DNA of 64,000 nucleotides from Geosiphon pyriformis (lineage: Eukaryota; Glomeromycota; Glomeromycetes; Archaeosporales; Geosiphonaceae). The stretch spans positions 257,094 to 321,093 of the forward strand of contig JAAOMT010000672.1 in assembly GCA_016748015.1 (NCBI GenBank), read 5' to 3'. Below the pieces are notes generated by a model. That model saw only the letters and a program-made list of their open reading frames with translations. It was not told where the DNA came from and made no database searches. Positions 1 through 12,900 of the stretch are shown here, piece by piece; position 1 is the stretch's first letter; every line of letters begins with the position of its first letter. The position numbers and the translations under genes were made by a program.

Positions 1-1449
1 TTACAAAAAAAAAAAAAAAATTGTTAAAAAATAATAACAATAATAATTTTTGTTTCATCAAAAAATATTTCCTATAAACATAAACAATAATTTAATATTC
101 TCTCATATTCACAAGATTCAAATTTTAAATTATTGAGAATTTCTATTTGAAATAATCAATGACTTAATTTTTTTTAAAATTTATACATTATTAAAAATAT
201 ATATTTCAATTTAAGAGAGAGAGAGAAAGAAAGAAAGAAAGAAAGAAAGAGTAATATATATAAAATCATAACTTTTTTCAGCTCAAAATTTTTTATATTT
301 AAAAGAATAATAATTAAAAGGAATAAACTTTACAAATAAATTTTTTTTTTAAAAATTATTCATTACTACTCTTATCCTTTTTCTGCAAAAAAAAAAATCA
401 GAGTTATACACTTCTTAATAAATCTATTTAATATTCATTATATACTCATATTATGATTCAAAAACACTGTTTTGTATTCGACACCTTTTCGATGAAATAT
501 CATCATCATCATTGTTTGCTTTAACTGAAATCTATTTTTTTCAAGAAAGATTCGAAAAAATTTATTTCTTATTCTTTCAAAATTTCTTTATTAAATTCTT
601 TAATCTTTTCAAGGGTCTTGTGACAAGAAATTTGCAATTTTGTCTCATATAACAAATTAATAATTAAAAAATCTTATTGAAATTTTTGTTTGTTAAAAAA
701 CAAAAAAAATTCATTTAAATTAAATGAAACGATAAAATGAGATAACTTTTTTAATCTACAAATTTTCATTTAAAATTACTCTATTTTTTAATAATTTATA
801 TATATATTAACATTGTATTTAATCTTTTATATTTCATATTTTCATTTTTTTATATGGCAAAATCAAAACTTATCTCCCAATTTATGTAATAAAAAATTAA
901 ATAGTGTATAATTTTTATTTTTAAAACAAGAAAAATTTTTATCAAGATATTTTACTTTTTGTTTTTGAAATGAAAATTTTTTATCAGACTTAAAATTAAA
1001 AAACTCAAATTTCTTTGAAATACTCATCTGTTATAAAAGAAATTTTGAAAAGAGGATCATTATTTGTAATAAAACTTTGATAATTTTTAATTTTCAAGAA
1101 ATATTATTTTGATGTTGATTATCGAAAATTTGAAAGACTTCTCATGATATTTTAGTATGTCAAAAAAATAATCTTCATGCGAATAATGTCCGTTCAAATG
1201 AAAAGCCTCCAATAATGTTGTGCCCATTTTTCAAAAATGGTGCGAGAACTTGAAATTTGATAAATAGTCCTTTTAGTAAGTTAAAAAAAATATAATGGAT
1301 AAAAAATATTTTACAAAAAAATTTTATGTCTTCTATTCTATCCTCTATATATATATAAGAAACCTACTAGCCATTTTAGCGGTCATCGCTGAAACTCTTG
1401 CAAAATAATGTCTTTTTTGACAATTTAACCCCAATTTTCAACTCATACA
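1..1449. other. Intergenic, AT-rich, no gene seen
   Basis: Highly A+T-rich sequence with many short A and T runs and a purine microsatellite (GA then GAAA units) near 214-250. All reading frames are broken by stops. It contains the 3' flank of the minus-strand cyclase gene A. I see no gene in it. Confidence 0.6.
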
Positions 1450-3875
1450 CTATGAAATATACTCCCAACTGGCCCTGGGTGCATTAGAATCATCCCACAT
1501 TGAAAGAAGAACTGACGCTCGAATCACTCTTGGCAATGTATAAGGAACCTTGTTAAGCCATAAATAGGGTTCCTTCAGATGAAAATAACTCCTTTCTGTC
1601 ATTGCTTCATTAAGATTTTGTGACAAATAATTTCGACCTTTGTATATGGCAGAAATCAAAACGCCATCAGATGGCCAACTTTGTGAGGCAGCCTGTAATA
1701 ATCTAATCACATAACTCGTTTCTTCCATATTGCCACTAGCATTAACAGATGATTGTTCACCCCAGCTACCATCTGCATGCTGCAAGGACAATGCATAATC
1801 TATTGTGGCTCTACAAAAGCTCAAAAGATCACCTTTTGTTTTAAACGAGGTTTTAGAGAGCATCTTTGGGTTTTGTTGAAGGGACAGAAGCACTTGTATT
1901 GATTTCATTGTTGTGTACCACGGACTGGAATGCCAATGATCTGTCCATATGCATTGTGAACTTCTCTGAGATCGAATAAATTCCAAGGCAGGGATAATAA
2001 AACAATCAATTCTTACTCTTTTGGAACCTTCTTCTGTGTCAACATCGACATCAAGCGGAAATTCCAACCTTTTTTTCGCATTTTCACGTTCGGCCAATAA
2101 GAATTGTACAATGTGCACATTAGAACTCGTTGTGAATGCTTCCTCATCTGGAGAGTTGAGAAAGTATTCCCCATTCCAGAAATCGTTAATAAATGGTTCA
2201 AGTTGAATAGAGTAGGAAGGATCGAATTGAGTGATTAAATAATAAGCAATCGCAGTTTCATCGACGCTCGTTGGCATTTTATTGTCAAAGCTAGCTGAAC
2301 GCAAGACACCTTTTTGTTCAATAAGCAATGCTCTGAGATAGCTAATAAAACATTGTAAAGATGCAATCATTTGTCTCAAGATTCGAGATTTTGAAGCACC
2401 TCTTTTTTGTCTTGAATTCATCATTGCGATTTCACCAAGTGATTGCAATACTGCACATGCTTCAAAAATTCCAAGATCACAAATGGTAGGTACTAGCCCA
2501 AAATTGGTCGCGAAGGTAGGTCGTTTCGCGAGCAACCTCTTTAAAAATTTGAACGCCTCATTATCCCAATCGTCTGATCCAATCAATACAGCGGCTGTGG
2601 CAGCTGGTGAAGATCCATAACTGCCATTATTTGCCCGGAAGTCAGAAGTTTGAAAATAGGATAGATTCATAGCCCCAATAAATGCTTCCAGCCAATGCAG
2701 AATTGTCGTACGCTGATGTTCCTCTGCCAAAAAGAAAATGTCTTTGAGTATATTCACATTATTATCCTGAAAAAGTTCGGCCTGATTTGGGAATTCCAAA
2801 GTTATTGGAGGCTCAAATTTTTCCAATTCTGTCAAGTGATAAGGAATAATTAATTCAGCACCGCTTGCAGAGCTGGTTTCGTGAATGTCCCATTGATTCA
2901 AACTAAAAGCAAAAACAGAAATTAGAGGGTCAAATTCCTGAGAAGAAAACTCGTTCTTAATGGCGATACTCAAGTTCAGGATTTATCTCTTTTCTTCTTT
3001 TTGAAAACTCACGCCAATCGTAAAAAAGCCTCGTTCCTTAAAAAAGCATGATCATATTGTTCCTAAAGGTTTAAAGAAATATTAAAAAGACAAATGCGAG
3101 AAAAGTGGAAAAACAATGGATTTCAAAAATGTCAACTGTTTACTCGAGAAATGCCCAATTCAGTCAACTTTTCTTCAAAAAAAGATTCAGTATTGATACG
3201 AAATTTTCCAAGAGCCAAAAGTGTTGCCATAGCACTTGAAACACTTTGATAACCGAAACCATTTGAACCTCCTTCAACATGTTGCACATCGATTAACCAG
3301 GTGAAGCATTCTGGAAATGCCAGTTTAAACTTGCTCGGCATTTGTATCCTTTTATATTGAGCTTCAGGCACCATCGAGAGCCAAGCAGTATCATACCCAG
3401 ACATTGAAATATCTCCAAAACCGATCCAATGTCTTTTCTCATCCTCTGCTGGCCGTTTTGCAGTTTGTTGTGGATTTCGGAAAAAATTGGGAGAAATATC
3501 CCTGGCCATTTCTTCTAATAAATGATTCGTATGGCTCACCAACTCTTCATTCAATATTTCTTGTGCATTAGTCAAATCTGGCGGTTGATTAGGAGGAGGA
3601 GGAGGAGGAGGAGGAGGAGAAAAAGGTGATGATGAAGGTGGCATGACCCTATTTCGGCCACGAGAATTGTAATTTGCAGATGAAATATCCCTCGCATTTT
3701 GACTATTGATCAATGAACTATCTGGTGTTGTTTCTTTAACGTGAAACTTTCGTTTAACGTTTTTATAAAAATTTTTTGTTTTCATGAAAAATTTCCCAGA
3801 TTTTTTTTGTGCTTTTTGAAGAATGTTTAGTTTTTTTGTTGGTATTGCACTGCCGTTTTGGTTGACTGATGACAT
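1450..3875 (-). CDS. Class II diterpene cyclase-like protein A (CPS-like), altered DXDD box
   Basis: Three exons on the minus strand: 3875-3144, 3062-3013 (50 bases) and 2902-1450, giving 744 residues. The start was chosen at 3875, not the longer open frame to 4031, because all three paralogs then begin with a similar short M-x-S stretch followed by a basic K-x-K-x-FYK motif. Seen: a basic, Ser/Pro-rich N-terminus with a run of nine prolines (about residues 87-95); SGYDTAW at 159-165, matching the SAYDTAW box of copalyl diphosphate synthases; a GSYGSSPAATAA segment; and a QHADGSWG cyclase repeat near the C-terminus. The family protonates geranylgeranyl diphosphate with a DXDD box. Here that box reads SVDE (473-476, bases 2257-2268), so the presumed acid (third position) stays but both flanking Asp are changed. 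There is no C-terminal class I domain and no DDXXD. Inference: an active enzyme with a shifted role, or a regulatory or decaying paralog. It lies head-to-tail with gene B. Confidence 0.85.
3593..3622 (-). repeat. GGA/CCT triplet run encoding polyproline in gene A
   Basis: A (GGA)n run on the plus strand encodes the nine-proline tract in the N-terminal extension of cyclase A. Genes B and C lack it, so it is a recent triplet expansion in a disordered linker and not part of the conserved fold. Confidence 0.85.
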
Positions 3876-6036
3876 TTTTGAGCGAAAGCGAAAACAGCAA
3901 TCCAGCCAATTGCAAACCAAATCAAGCATAAATGGGTGTATTGTGCGAACATGCACTTGGCCTAATAACCTGGAAACAAACATTGAGCGACTAAGCTGTG
4001 CGTGATCTGCATCAAATTCTAGCTGCATCATTGGTTAATTTTAAAAATTCTTGTTACCTTGTGCACAAACTCGAAAATAAAAATAACACAAAGGCGTCAT
4101 TTATCACAAGTTTTCTAACCATTTTCATTTTTCTCATTATATAGTATATCACACAAAAATGATTAATCCGTAGAGATCTCGATTGCTATCTCATGTGTGT
4201 ATTTAATGCATCAACATGAATTAGTTTCTAATGCATGGATTGAAATCCTGAAAGAAGCTATTTTTGCCAGCTGAAAAGCATTAATTATTCCTCAAATCTC
4301 GCAATATACCAAATTGAATATTTAAAAGTTTTCGAATAGCCAATTATTATTTTAATAATTGAAATCCCTTATTTCCATCACTTGGTGTGGAACATTATCT
4401 ACTGTTTCAGCGAAATGCGGTCACTGATTAATAAAAGCTGGTGTAACGTGTTCTGTAGCAAGTTCAAAGCCACTTTCGACTCTCCACCATTGAATAACAA
4501 CTAAAAACTAAATTGTTTATTGTTACTCGATTCGAAATCTGGTCACCTTGACCTTCACTTTGTTGAATAATTTCATTTTAACCATCATTATTATGAATAC
4601 TCAATTTATTAAACCAACACAAAAGGTAAATCTGAAGTTTTTTAATCTACGAAAAATTGGTGGATATCCTAAATCACATTCGTATTTGCATTTGTATTTT
4701 AAGCAATTATATACAGTGGATTTTGAAGTCAAGGATTTTCAATAGTCTATTTGTAAATAAAACGTAAACATACGTGTTTTTTCCTGCTTGGAGCTATTTT
4801 TAACATTTGTTTCAAAATTTTAGGTTTTTCCATTGGAGAATCCCAATAAAAAATAGCTTTGGTGACGAAATAATTATTATATCCTAAACCTATTGAGAAT
4901 TTAAAAATTTAAATGAATCTTTCAGTTTGGAATGGGATACTTTAGATCAAAATGTAGGTGAAATCAAAATTTCATTTTTAAATTTTTCATTCAGAAATAT
5001 TCATTCTTGTTCTTTAGGAAATAAATTATTTTTTGAATATAAATGTTAAATATGAGAATTTTACTTGTAAATGTACTTTGATTTTATAATTAAAAATTTT
5101 ATCTAATACATTCTATCAATGTATTGTTTTTATCAAAAGAATTTTGAATCAGAGATTGCATCATAATGAAAAGTTCTTTTTTGTTATTGTCAAAAGTACT
5201 GCTAATTCACTTTGAAGTTGACTAATATGTCTTGTGTAATCTCTCTATAGTTACTTGAAACGGTGGGGATAATGAAAAAAGTCACAATATTTGAAACATC
5301 ATGTCAATATTGAAACAAGGAAAAAAAAAGTGCATATTATAATTTTTTAAAGAATAAAACAAATACGGAAAGATTTAAAGAAAAAGATTGTGAACATGAT
5401 GATTACCTAAAATAAGACTAAGTATGACGACCAGAGGTTTTGGCCATTTCATAAATTAAAATTTTAAATTGACAGATATTCAAAATAATTTTATAGCGTT
5501 AGCTTGCAGCAAAATATTTCACTTCAATATTTTGTTGCGAATCTTAAAATTATTTTCTACAACATTTTTTCATTTCTCGTTCAAGGGGTCAACAGTTCAG
5601 TTCCTTTTGAAATCATCATCATGCTATCGTATGCCAAAATAGCTTTGAAAAATTAGTTACCTGAGCATTGGAAATAAAACTTTAGTGAAAAGTGTGATAT
5701 AATAGTCCATTTTTTATTCAAATATTCTATTGAGAACTGAATTTTTGCTAATTTCTTTGAATTTAAATAATATTATGATAATTTTGTAATTTTCCCAACA
5801 CTTTAATTTCTATCTTTTTGAATAAGATATTAGAAAGAATTATAATGATTACTACACGTTAAAACGAGTGAAAGTTGATCTCAATAAAAAAAAATTGAAT
5901 CTCTTTTTGAAAAAAATTTCACTTATTGAGTCTATGTTACTAAATCTACAATTTTTTCTCAATGCTGATGATAGTGTAAATGGCATCAGAAAAGTTAATT
6001 AAAACCTTTTTTTATAATGAAGAAGAGGCTACTAAT
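3876..6036. other. Intergenic between cyclase genes A and B
   Basis: About 2.2 kb holding the promoter side of gene A and the 3' flank of gene B. A TATA-like stretch (tatatagtatat, about 4139-4150) lies some 265-275 bases upstream of the A start. Short open frames (for example 4548-4745, plus) have no recognisable domain and AT-driven composition. No gene is supported. Confidence 0.5.
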
Positions 6037-8401
6037 TTAAAGTGAATTATCCCAAAGCGAGAGTAAAACAGATGCCCGAATAACTCGGGGAACGGTATAA
6101 GATACTTCACTTTGCCACAAAAATGGTTGCTTATCGTAAAAATAATTTTTTTCTGTCATAGATTTAATAAAGAGTTCTGCGATTAATTTTTCTCCTTTTG
6201 CAATTGCAATGTCTATTTCCCAATCATTTATCCAATATTCTTTTGCCGCTTTTAATAATCGAACAACGTAAGTAGTTTCTTCCAAGTTTCCAATAGATCC
6301 CTCCCCAAATCGTTCACCCCAGCTGCCATCATTGTGCTGTGTAAAGAGAGCTTGTTCAACTGATTCCCTACAATATCGTAAAAGTGCAGGCTTATTGCGA
6401 AATGGTGATGTAGAGAGAATTTTCGGATATTGGGGAAGTTTAAAGAGAAACCGAAGGGTCCTTAATGTAGGATACCAAGGACTAGCATGGCATTTATCAA
6501 ACCAGCAGCCATTTTCGTCACGCTGCGATATGACGAAATCGATGGTTGTATGAATAATATGATCGGCATTTATTTTTCGACTATTTTTTGTTAGGATTTC
6601 AATTTTCAGGGGAAATTCCTGCCGTTTCTTAGCTTTTTCACGTTCAGTTACCAAAAGCTCTAAAGCGTGAATATTTGAAGAGATTGAGAAATCCTTTCCT
6701 TGCTTAAAGGATAAAAAGCACTCGTCGTTCCAGAAGTAATTGATCATTGGCTGAACAACATCTCGATGTTCTTTATCAAATGAGGAAACCAAGTAGTTTC
6801 CAACAGCTATTTCGTCAATATTTGCTGAGCGACTCTTCGAATCGAACCAACTCGATCTTGAACCTTTCGTAGCAACCCGGGTTTTGATATATTTTATAAA
6901 ACTTTGAAATGAAACTTTAGTTTGATTCAGATTTGATAATAATAGGGTATTTTCTTCAGTTTCGATTAAAGGTTCTGAAATTTTTTCAGCGATGCAATAT
7001 ATCATCCAATACGTTTCAAGAGTACCAATATCAAGCTTTTGGGAAATACTCTTGTTTTTCAATACTGAAGTTTCCAGGCGTTCGTATAAATTTTTATTCC
7101 ATTCCTGTGATAAAGTAAGATGGGCTGCTATAGCCGCTGCTGATAAGGTACCATAATGATTGTTGTCCTGGAAGTTTTGAGTTTGGTGTTTAGAATAATC
7201 TTTAAAATGAAGCGGTGGCATTAAAGAAGACAAATTTGTTGTTGCTTGTATTTTTGCTGCCTCGTGAAAGATTTCTTCGAGTGACAGTCCAAAAAGATTT
7301 TGATATCTATCCCCGAGGATGCCTCGTTTAGCAGGAAAGACAAAAAAAACCGGAGGATTAAGCTTTTCCAAGGCAGCCAAGTGATATGTGGTCATTAATT
7401 CAAATCCTGCTAAATGTTCACCATCATCCACAGTTAGACGACCAAGCCTTTAAAGCATTATAAAAACATTTAGCAAGTATATCTTATTCCCAAATGCAAG
7501 AAACCTTCAAAAAACTCACATGTCTTGTAAAAAGAGCTCACCTCTGGAAAAAACCTGATTAAATTTTGCCTGTAGTCTCGAAATGATGGGTTATTTTTAA
7601 AATTGGAGTCATGATTGAGAAATTTTAAATATATCATATTAATAACTTTGGTAGAGCATAGTATTGATGACTTACCATGGTTAAACCCAACTCTTGTATC
7701 CTACTTTGAAAGTAAGGACCAGATCTTTCCCGAAACATTCCAAGGGCAAAAAGACAGGCGAGAGCTGTTGGAATATTTCCAAACTCGGTACTATGCTGAC
7801 TTGCTTCATTTACTTGAGAATTTATCAGCCAAACCAAGCTTTCTGGGAAAGCAAGTCTGAAATGGCTTTGGTCTTCTACCATTATGTAATCTGACACAGG
7901 AACCAAAGATATCCAGGCGGCATCATAAAGTGAAATTGTTAAATCCTCGGAATCATTCTCATTTGAACTTTTTTCTTGTATTGCGGAAAATTCTGGTTCT
8001 TGGTAAAATTTTGGTGAAATATTCATAGCAACCTCATCCATTAAAATATTCATTTGTCCAAGTAAATCATTATTGCAAATTGGTTTTATTTCTTGTGTTT
8101 GGGTTTCGAGCACAATTGAAGAGCCTTGATTAGTCTCAGGAACTATAGTATTGGTTTTGAAAGAAGCTGGATCGAATTCTCTACATGTAACTGATAAATT
8201 ATGGGAATCATTTATAGCAGTAAAAGGGATAGCTGTTGAATACGGAATTGGTTGGTTGCTACTTCGTTTTCCAAAAACTTGACATTTGATATATTTATAG
8301 AAATTTTTACTTTTGCCCCCAATTTTTGAAGTGGGCTTTAGAAATTTTCGAAAAAGACTTTTTTTTCCTGTTTGGGTAGTTTCTCTCTTTTTAGAAAACA
8401 T
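6037..8401 (-). CDS. Class II diterpene cyclase-like protein B (CPS-like), most diverged copy
   Basis: Three exons on the minus strand: 8401-7676, 7569-7520 (50 bases) and 7447-6037, giving 728 residues. The start at 8401 matches the starts of A and C; the frame is open further, to 8503. Seen: a basic N-terminus with KSKNFYKYIK; SLYDAAW at 157-163 in place of SAYDTAW (Thr to Ala); NIDE at 468-471 (bases 6811-6822) in place of the catalytic DXDD; and QHNDGSWGE plus a following GNLEETTYVVRLL segment, as in A and C. The GSYGGSPAATAA block of C is degraded here to an HYGTLSAAAIAA-like form. The frame is fully open with clean splice sites, so it is not an obvious pseudogene. Known for the family: DXDD is needed for protonation-initiated cyclisation. 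Inference: activity on geranylgeranyl diphosphate is doubtful. No class I domain is present. Confidence 0.82.
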
Positions 8402-9954
8402 TTTTATAAAGCCTTTAATGTGTTGCTGCTTTTCATAATCACTTTGAAAAGCGTTTTCTCGGAATTCTCGCATCTTAAACCTATTTATGTATTGCCTGAC
8501 CATTCAATCTCAACTAAATAGGCAAAGTACAGAAAAATTATTTCAATTGATCTATTAAGGGATAAAAATAGTAAAACATTTTTCCTGCATAATAAAAGTG
8601 TAATACAGTTATGTACATTTGAAAACTATTTCTTTAAAATTTTGATTGAGTTGAGAGCTTTAAATCAGAACTAATAAAAAAATATGTAAATTTTACTCTA
8701 GTTCATTTCACAAAGAGTTACTATTCATAGAAGTGTAAGAAAATTGTTTATTTTAAAAATAGTTTAGCTTTAAAAACTATGAATGCTGACGCCAAACTTA
8801 AAAAGTATTAATTACAGAATATCAAATATTTAAAGGTTATTTTTTGATTCCATAGAATTTTTCTTTTCATGTGATATAGTTTGCCAAAGTTTACTTTTAG
8901 ATATTTCTAAAATCAAATGACAATTTCTTCGTCAAAAGCTAAATAATTGATTTATGAAAGACTAAAAATTTATTCATATTCGCTTCATATATATAGCAGG
9001 TAATCGTCTTGTATTTTAAAATGTATGCATCATATTTAGAAGGAAATTTATCATTACTTTGAAGACAATTCTACATAAATTGTTCATCATGTTATTTCCC
9101 GGATCAATCAACTTTCCTTTTTCTTCATGTAAGACCAATTTCCTTATGCGGGGGTCTCAAAATCGTTCCATGCTACTTTTATATTCGCTTATATTATCAA
9201 AATTTTCAGCCATTCATATTGGTTTAGAACATTCTGGTCTATTTTTAACTACACTCAAAAATAGGCTTAAAAATACATTTGGTTATTTTTAAATTGAGGT
9301 TAGGTGAGGATTATTTACCAAACAAAATTGGCCAGCCTAACTTTTATCAAAAATGGTTAACAATAAGGATCCGAATTTTTTACTGCTTTTAGAATGGGTA
9401 TTATATAGAAATCAGGTGTATTATCTATTCTATTAGAAGAATGATCAACATTTAATAATAGAGGTTTTGTTGCGAAAGAAAAAACCCCCTATAAAGTGAA
9501 AAAGTTTAATCCTGCTAAATTGTTTTGTTTAATTTTGTTTTAAAAAATAATATTGATCCTAATTGTTAAATTTGATCCCTTTTTATAAGCAAATTGTGTT
9601 GAATTTTCAACATGTCAAATTTTAAATTGAATCTGGCTCCCGAACAAATGTGTTTGTTTGATAAAAGGTAGTCTCAAAAGTATGAACTCATCACAGTTTA
9701 ATTACTAAGATGATATAAAATTTTTATAATGCTATAAACCGTTAGCTTTGCCAGATGATAATCAAAAATTACTCTTGTCTCATAATATGCAGCCATACTC
9801 CTGTTGGTTGTTTGCCGACTTTTTTCAATTGTTCTATCTTTGGTTAATTAATATTACTTTTTTCTCTCTGATTATTTTTGTATGTTGGGGTGGTTGTAAT
9901 TTGGTAATGCTGCATGTTGTTTTTTGTGTAATTTTTTTATTATCTGTGTAAATT
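8402..9954. other. Upstream region of cyclase B, no further gene seen
   Basis: Moderately AT-rich flank upstream of gene B. It contains a few open frames of 60-77 codons (9059-9292 and 9748-9951, plus) with no domain, no splice partners and Phe/Leu/Asn-rich composition typical of chance frames. I see no gene. Confidence 0.5.
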
Positions 9955-12900
9955 TTATTGATCAAACAGATTACAATATGTTGTTTTAAAGTTTTAAAAA
10001 AGCTATATCCATTGTAAATAAAATTCTTTGTAAACTTTTTATAATATTATTAACTTTATTTGCTAACTATTTATTGCTGTGTTATACTACCAAATTCTTA
10101 TTTTAGTATTAGGATGACTTTTGGCTTCTGTTTTAAACCACCATTTGGGAAAATTATAACCAGTTCAAACTATCAAGAATAATTTTTAAAATTATCAAAA
10201 TTTTAAATCTAATAATAGTTTTTAAACAGAAAGGAAAATAATTATTTTAATATTAATAATTTTTATTAAAATTTTTAAGTATTAAAAAAAATTTAATTAT
10301 TTAATTATTTAAATTGTTGAAAAATATTTGTTATGATACATTTTTAATAGAAATAAGTTATTTTTATGTAATATTAAATAATTTCTAACACTTTCGATTT
10401 AGATAAAATTTATGTACAGTATTTAATCAAGTGTTTTATAAATTAATATTAATTCTGTTTAATTTATTAAGATATAGTAATTAATTAATTCATTAATAGT
10501 AATAAATAATTTAAAAATAAATAAATAAGTAATTACTAACTAAATTGAATAATTGAATTACAAATAATTGAATAAATAAATTGATTAATAAATAGTAAAT
10601 AATAAATTATAAAAATTTAAACTATCTTAATTTTCTTAAAATCTAATTTTCAATTATAAATAGAATATAAAACATGTACAAATATATAATTTAGTAAAAT
10701 GATATTATTTGAAAAAATGCTTTTATTGTATTAAAGATAAATAAAAGTTTTATGTGATTTTTTGGTTATTTGTACAATAGTAAACATAACAAAGTATTAA
10801 CAAACTTTAGATTTTTTAATAACTACAGTGTTTATAAGAGTTTAAGATTTTTAACGCAAAATTTTTAATGCAATTAATAATATGATTAACAATAAAAAAA
10901 TATTAATATTTTAAATAAAAGAAATTTTAATTTCAAGGTTAAAAAATTGCATAAATACATGAGCATATTTTTGTTAATTAAAAACATAAATGTCTTAAAC
11001 ATGAAAAATTAAGTGAACTTTTAATATTATATTATGTTAAAAACCATAATAAACAGTGTAAAATACACTTAAAAACATTTAAACAAAATGTTTATAGTTA
11101 CAATCAAATTGTTATAAACCAAAAATAGTAATATCTTATTTGAAATTTTAAATATTATAAAGTATTAAAAAAATACAGAGCAAATAAATTAGCAAAAATT
11201 TTAAGTATAAAATACATAGCTAAAAAAACAGCAGTGTATTTTGAAAATATAAATAATATAAATACAAAGTATTTTTATAGCTTTGAATAAAATTTTCTAT
11301 TAAAGTTTTTTTCAAGTAACCAACTAAAATCAATTTTAATATGATTATTACTGTTACTAAAAATCAAAAAAATTTTAGCAAAAAACCAATAATTAAGTTG
11401 GTTGTTTCTATTGTCAATCTTTTATTTTGATTTTCAAATAGCTAAGCCTTAAAATTTGGAAACAAATAATTTTTTTAAGACATTTAAAAAAAATATTATA
11501 ATAAAACAAAAAAGATTAATAAAATTATATAATAAATAAATAAATAGTTAATCAAAAAATATTGTTAATTTACTTAAAAATTAAAAACCAAGTTCATTTT
11601 TTCTTATTATCTAAATACTTTGTTTTAAATCTTATTACTAATTAAAATAATCAATTAGCCAACTAAAATATTTTAGAATATTTAATAAATTTTCTTAATA
11701 TATTACGAACTTATAACAAAAAGTGTTCTTTTTAGTGTTTTTTAGAATATTATTTTTGATTCAAAATCTGCTTTTTTAGTTTTTTAATATTTATACTATT
11801 TTTGTTATAACTATATCAATTATAATATTTAATTTTAATTTGGTTAAACACAATAACTTTCTTTTTGTTTTAAATAATAACAGCCGAAACATATTTATTA
11901 AAACTGGTTTTAATTAATACATAATTGTATTGTTTAATATATTGAATTTTGGATTATTATTTTCAGTTCTAAAAACAAAACAAGTTATATTTATATATAT
12001 AACTTTTATTAATTAAAGATTATTTAATCTTAAAGATTAAATTAATTGACTAAATATATTAAGTATTTTTTTCTTTGTTTTTTAGAAATATTATTGAGTT
12101 TAATGATATTAAATTTTTTTGCATATATGGCTTTTGTTTTAGTGGTTAATAAAATTGCAAGATTAAATTAGCTTATATTAAAATATGTTTTATTTTTTAT
12201 ATGATTTTCAAAAACAATATTAGGCTTTTTTGTATAAAGTTTGTTTTTAAATACTACTATCAAAATTAAGCTCGTTAAGTTTCTTTTTTTATTATTTTTA
12301 AGATTGCAAAATTTTCTATAATATTTGTTTTTACTTTTGTCTTTATTGTTGTAATTTTGTATTATGTTTTTATAATCATTTTTTTATTAAAATTAAGATT
12401 GTTTTGAGTGTTTTAGTAAGATTTTAAATGTTAAGTTAAAGTTTGCTGGTTTTAACAATATATTATTGTGTATTTTAAGTTTTTAGAAATTGTTAATACT
12501 GTTTTTGCTTGTTGATTGGTTTTAATAATAAAGAATAATATTAAAATTTTTCTTTTATAAATTAAAAAAGGATTATTGTTTTTTAAAATATATTTAAGAC
12601 TAAATTAATTATTTTTTTCTTTGGCTATACAGTTTTTAAAATTGGTAATTAAACTTGTTTTATATCTTAATCTTTACTAAAAATTTGTTCTAAATATTTT
12701 CAAGTTCAAAAATATTATAATTAATATCTTAAAAAAAATTCTATTTAATAAAAAGCTTTTGGATTTAGTACTGTTATAAATTTTAAAGTTGAAATATTTG
12801 GTTTTTAAATATAAGCTTGTTTTTTTTTACTTTTCAAAATCTTTTTTTATGTATTCTGTTAGTTTAAAGTATTAATTTTTCAATTTAATAACAAAAGAAG

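Noticed and set aside
2013-2206. Open frames on both strands inside cyclase A
   Set aside because: They are shadows of the real minus-strand coding exon, with no domain and no independent splice signals.
2578-2600. DDWD in cyclase A as a possible class I DDXXD motif
   Set aside because: The spacing is wrong (fifth residue is Asn) and it lies within the class II domain, not in a C-terminal alpha domain.
3876-4031. Upstream extension of cyclase A by 52 residues
   Set aside because: It has no counterpart in B or C, whereas the start at 3875 aligns with theirs; it is probably 5' untranslated sequence.
7615-7894. Plus-strand frames opposite cyclase B exon 1
   Set aside because: They are antisense to a well-supported exon and carry no domain.
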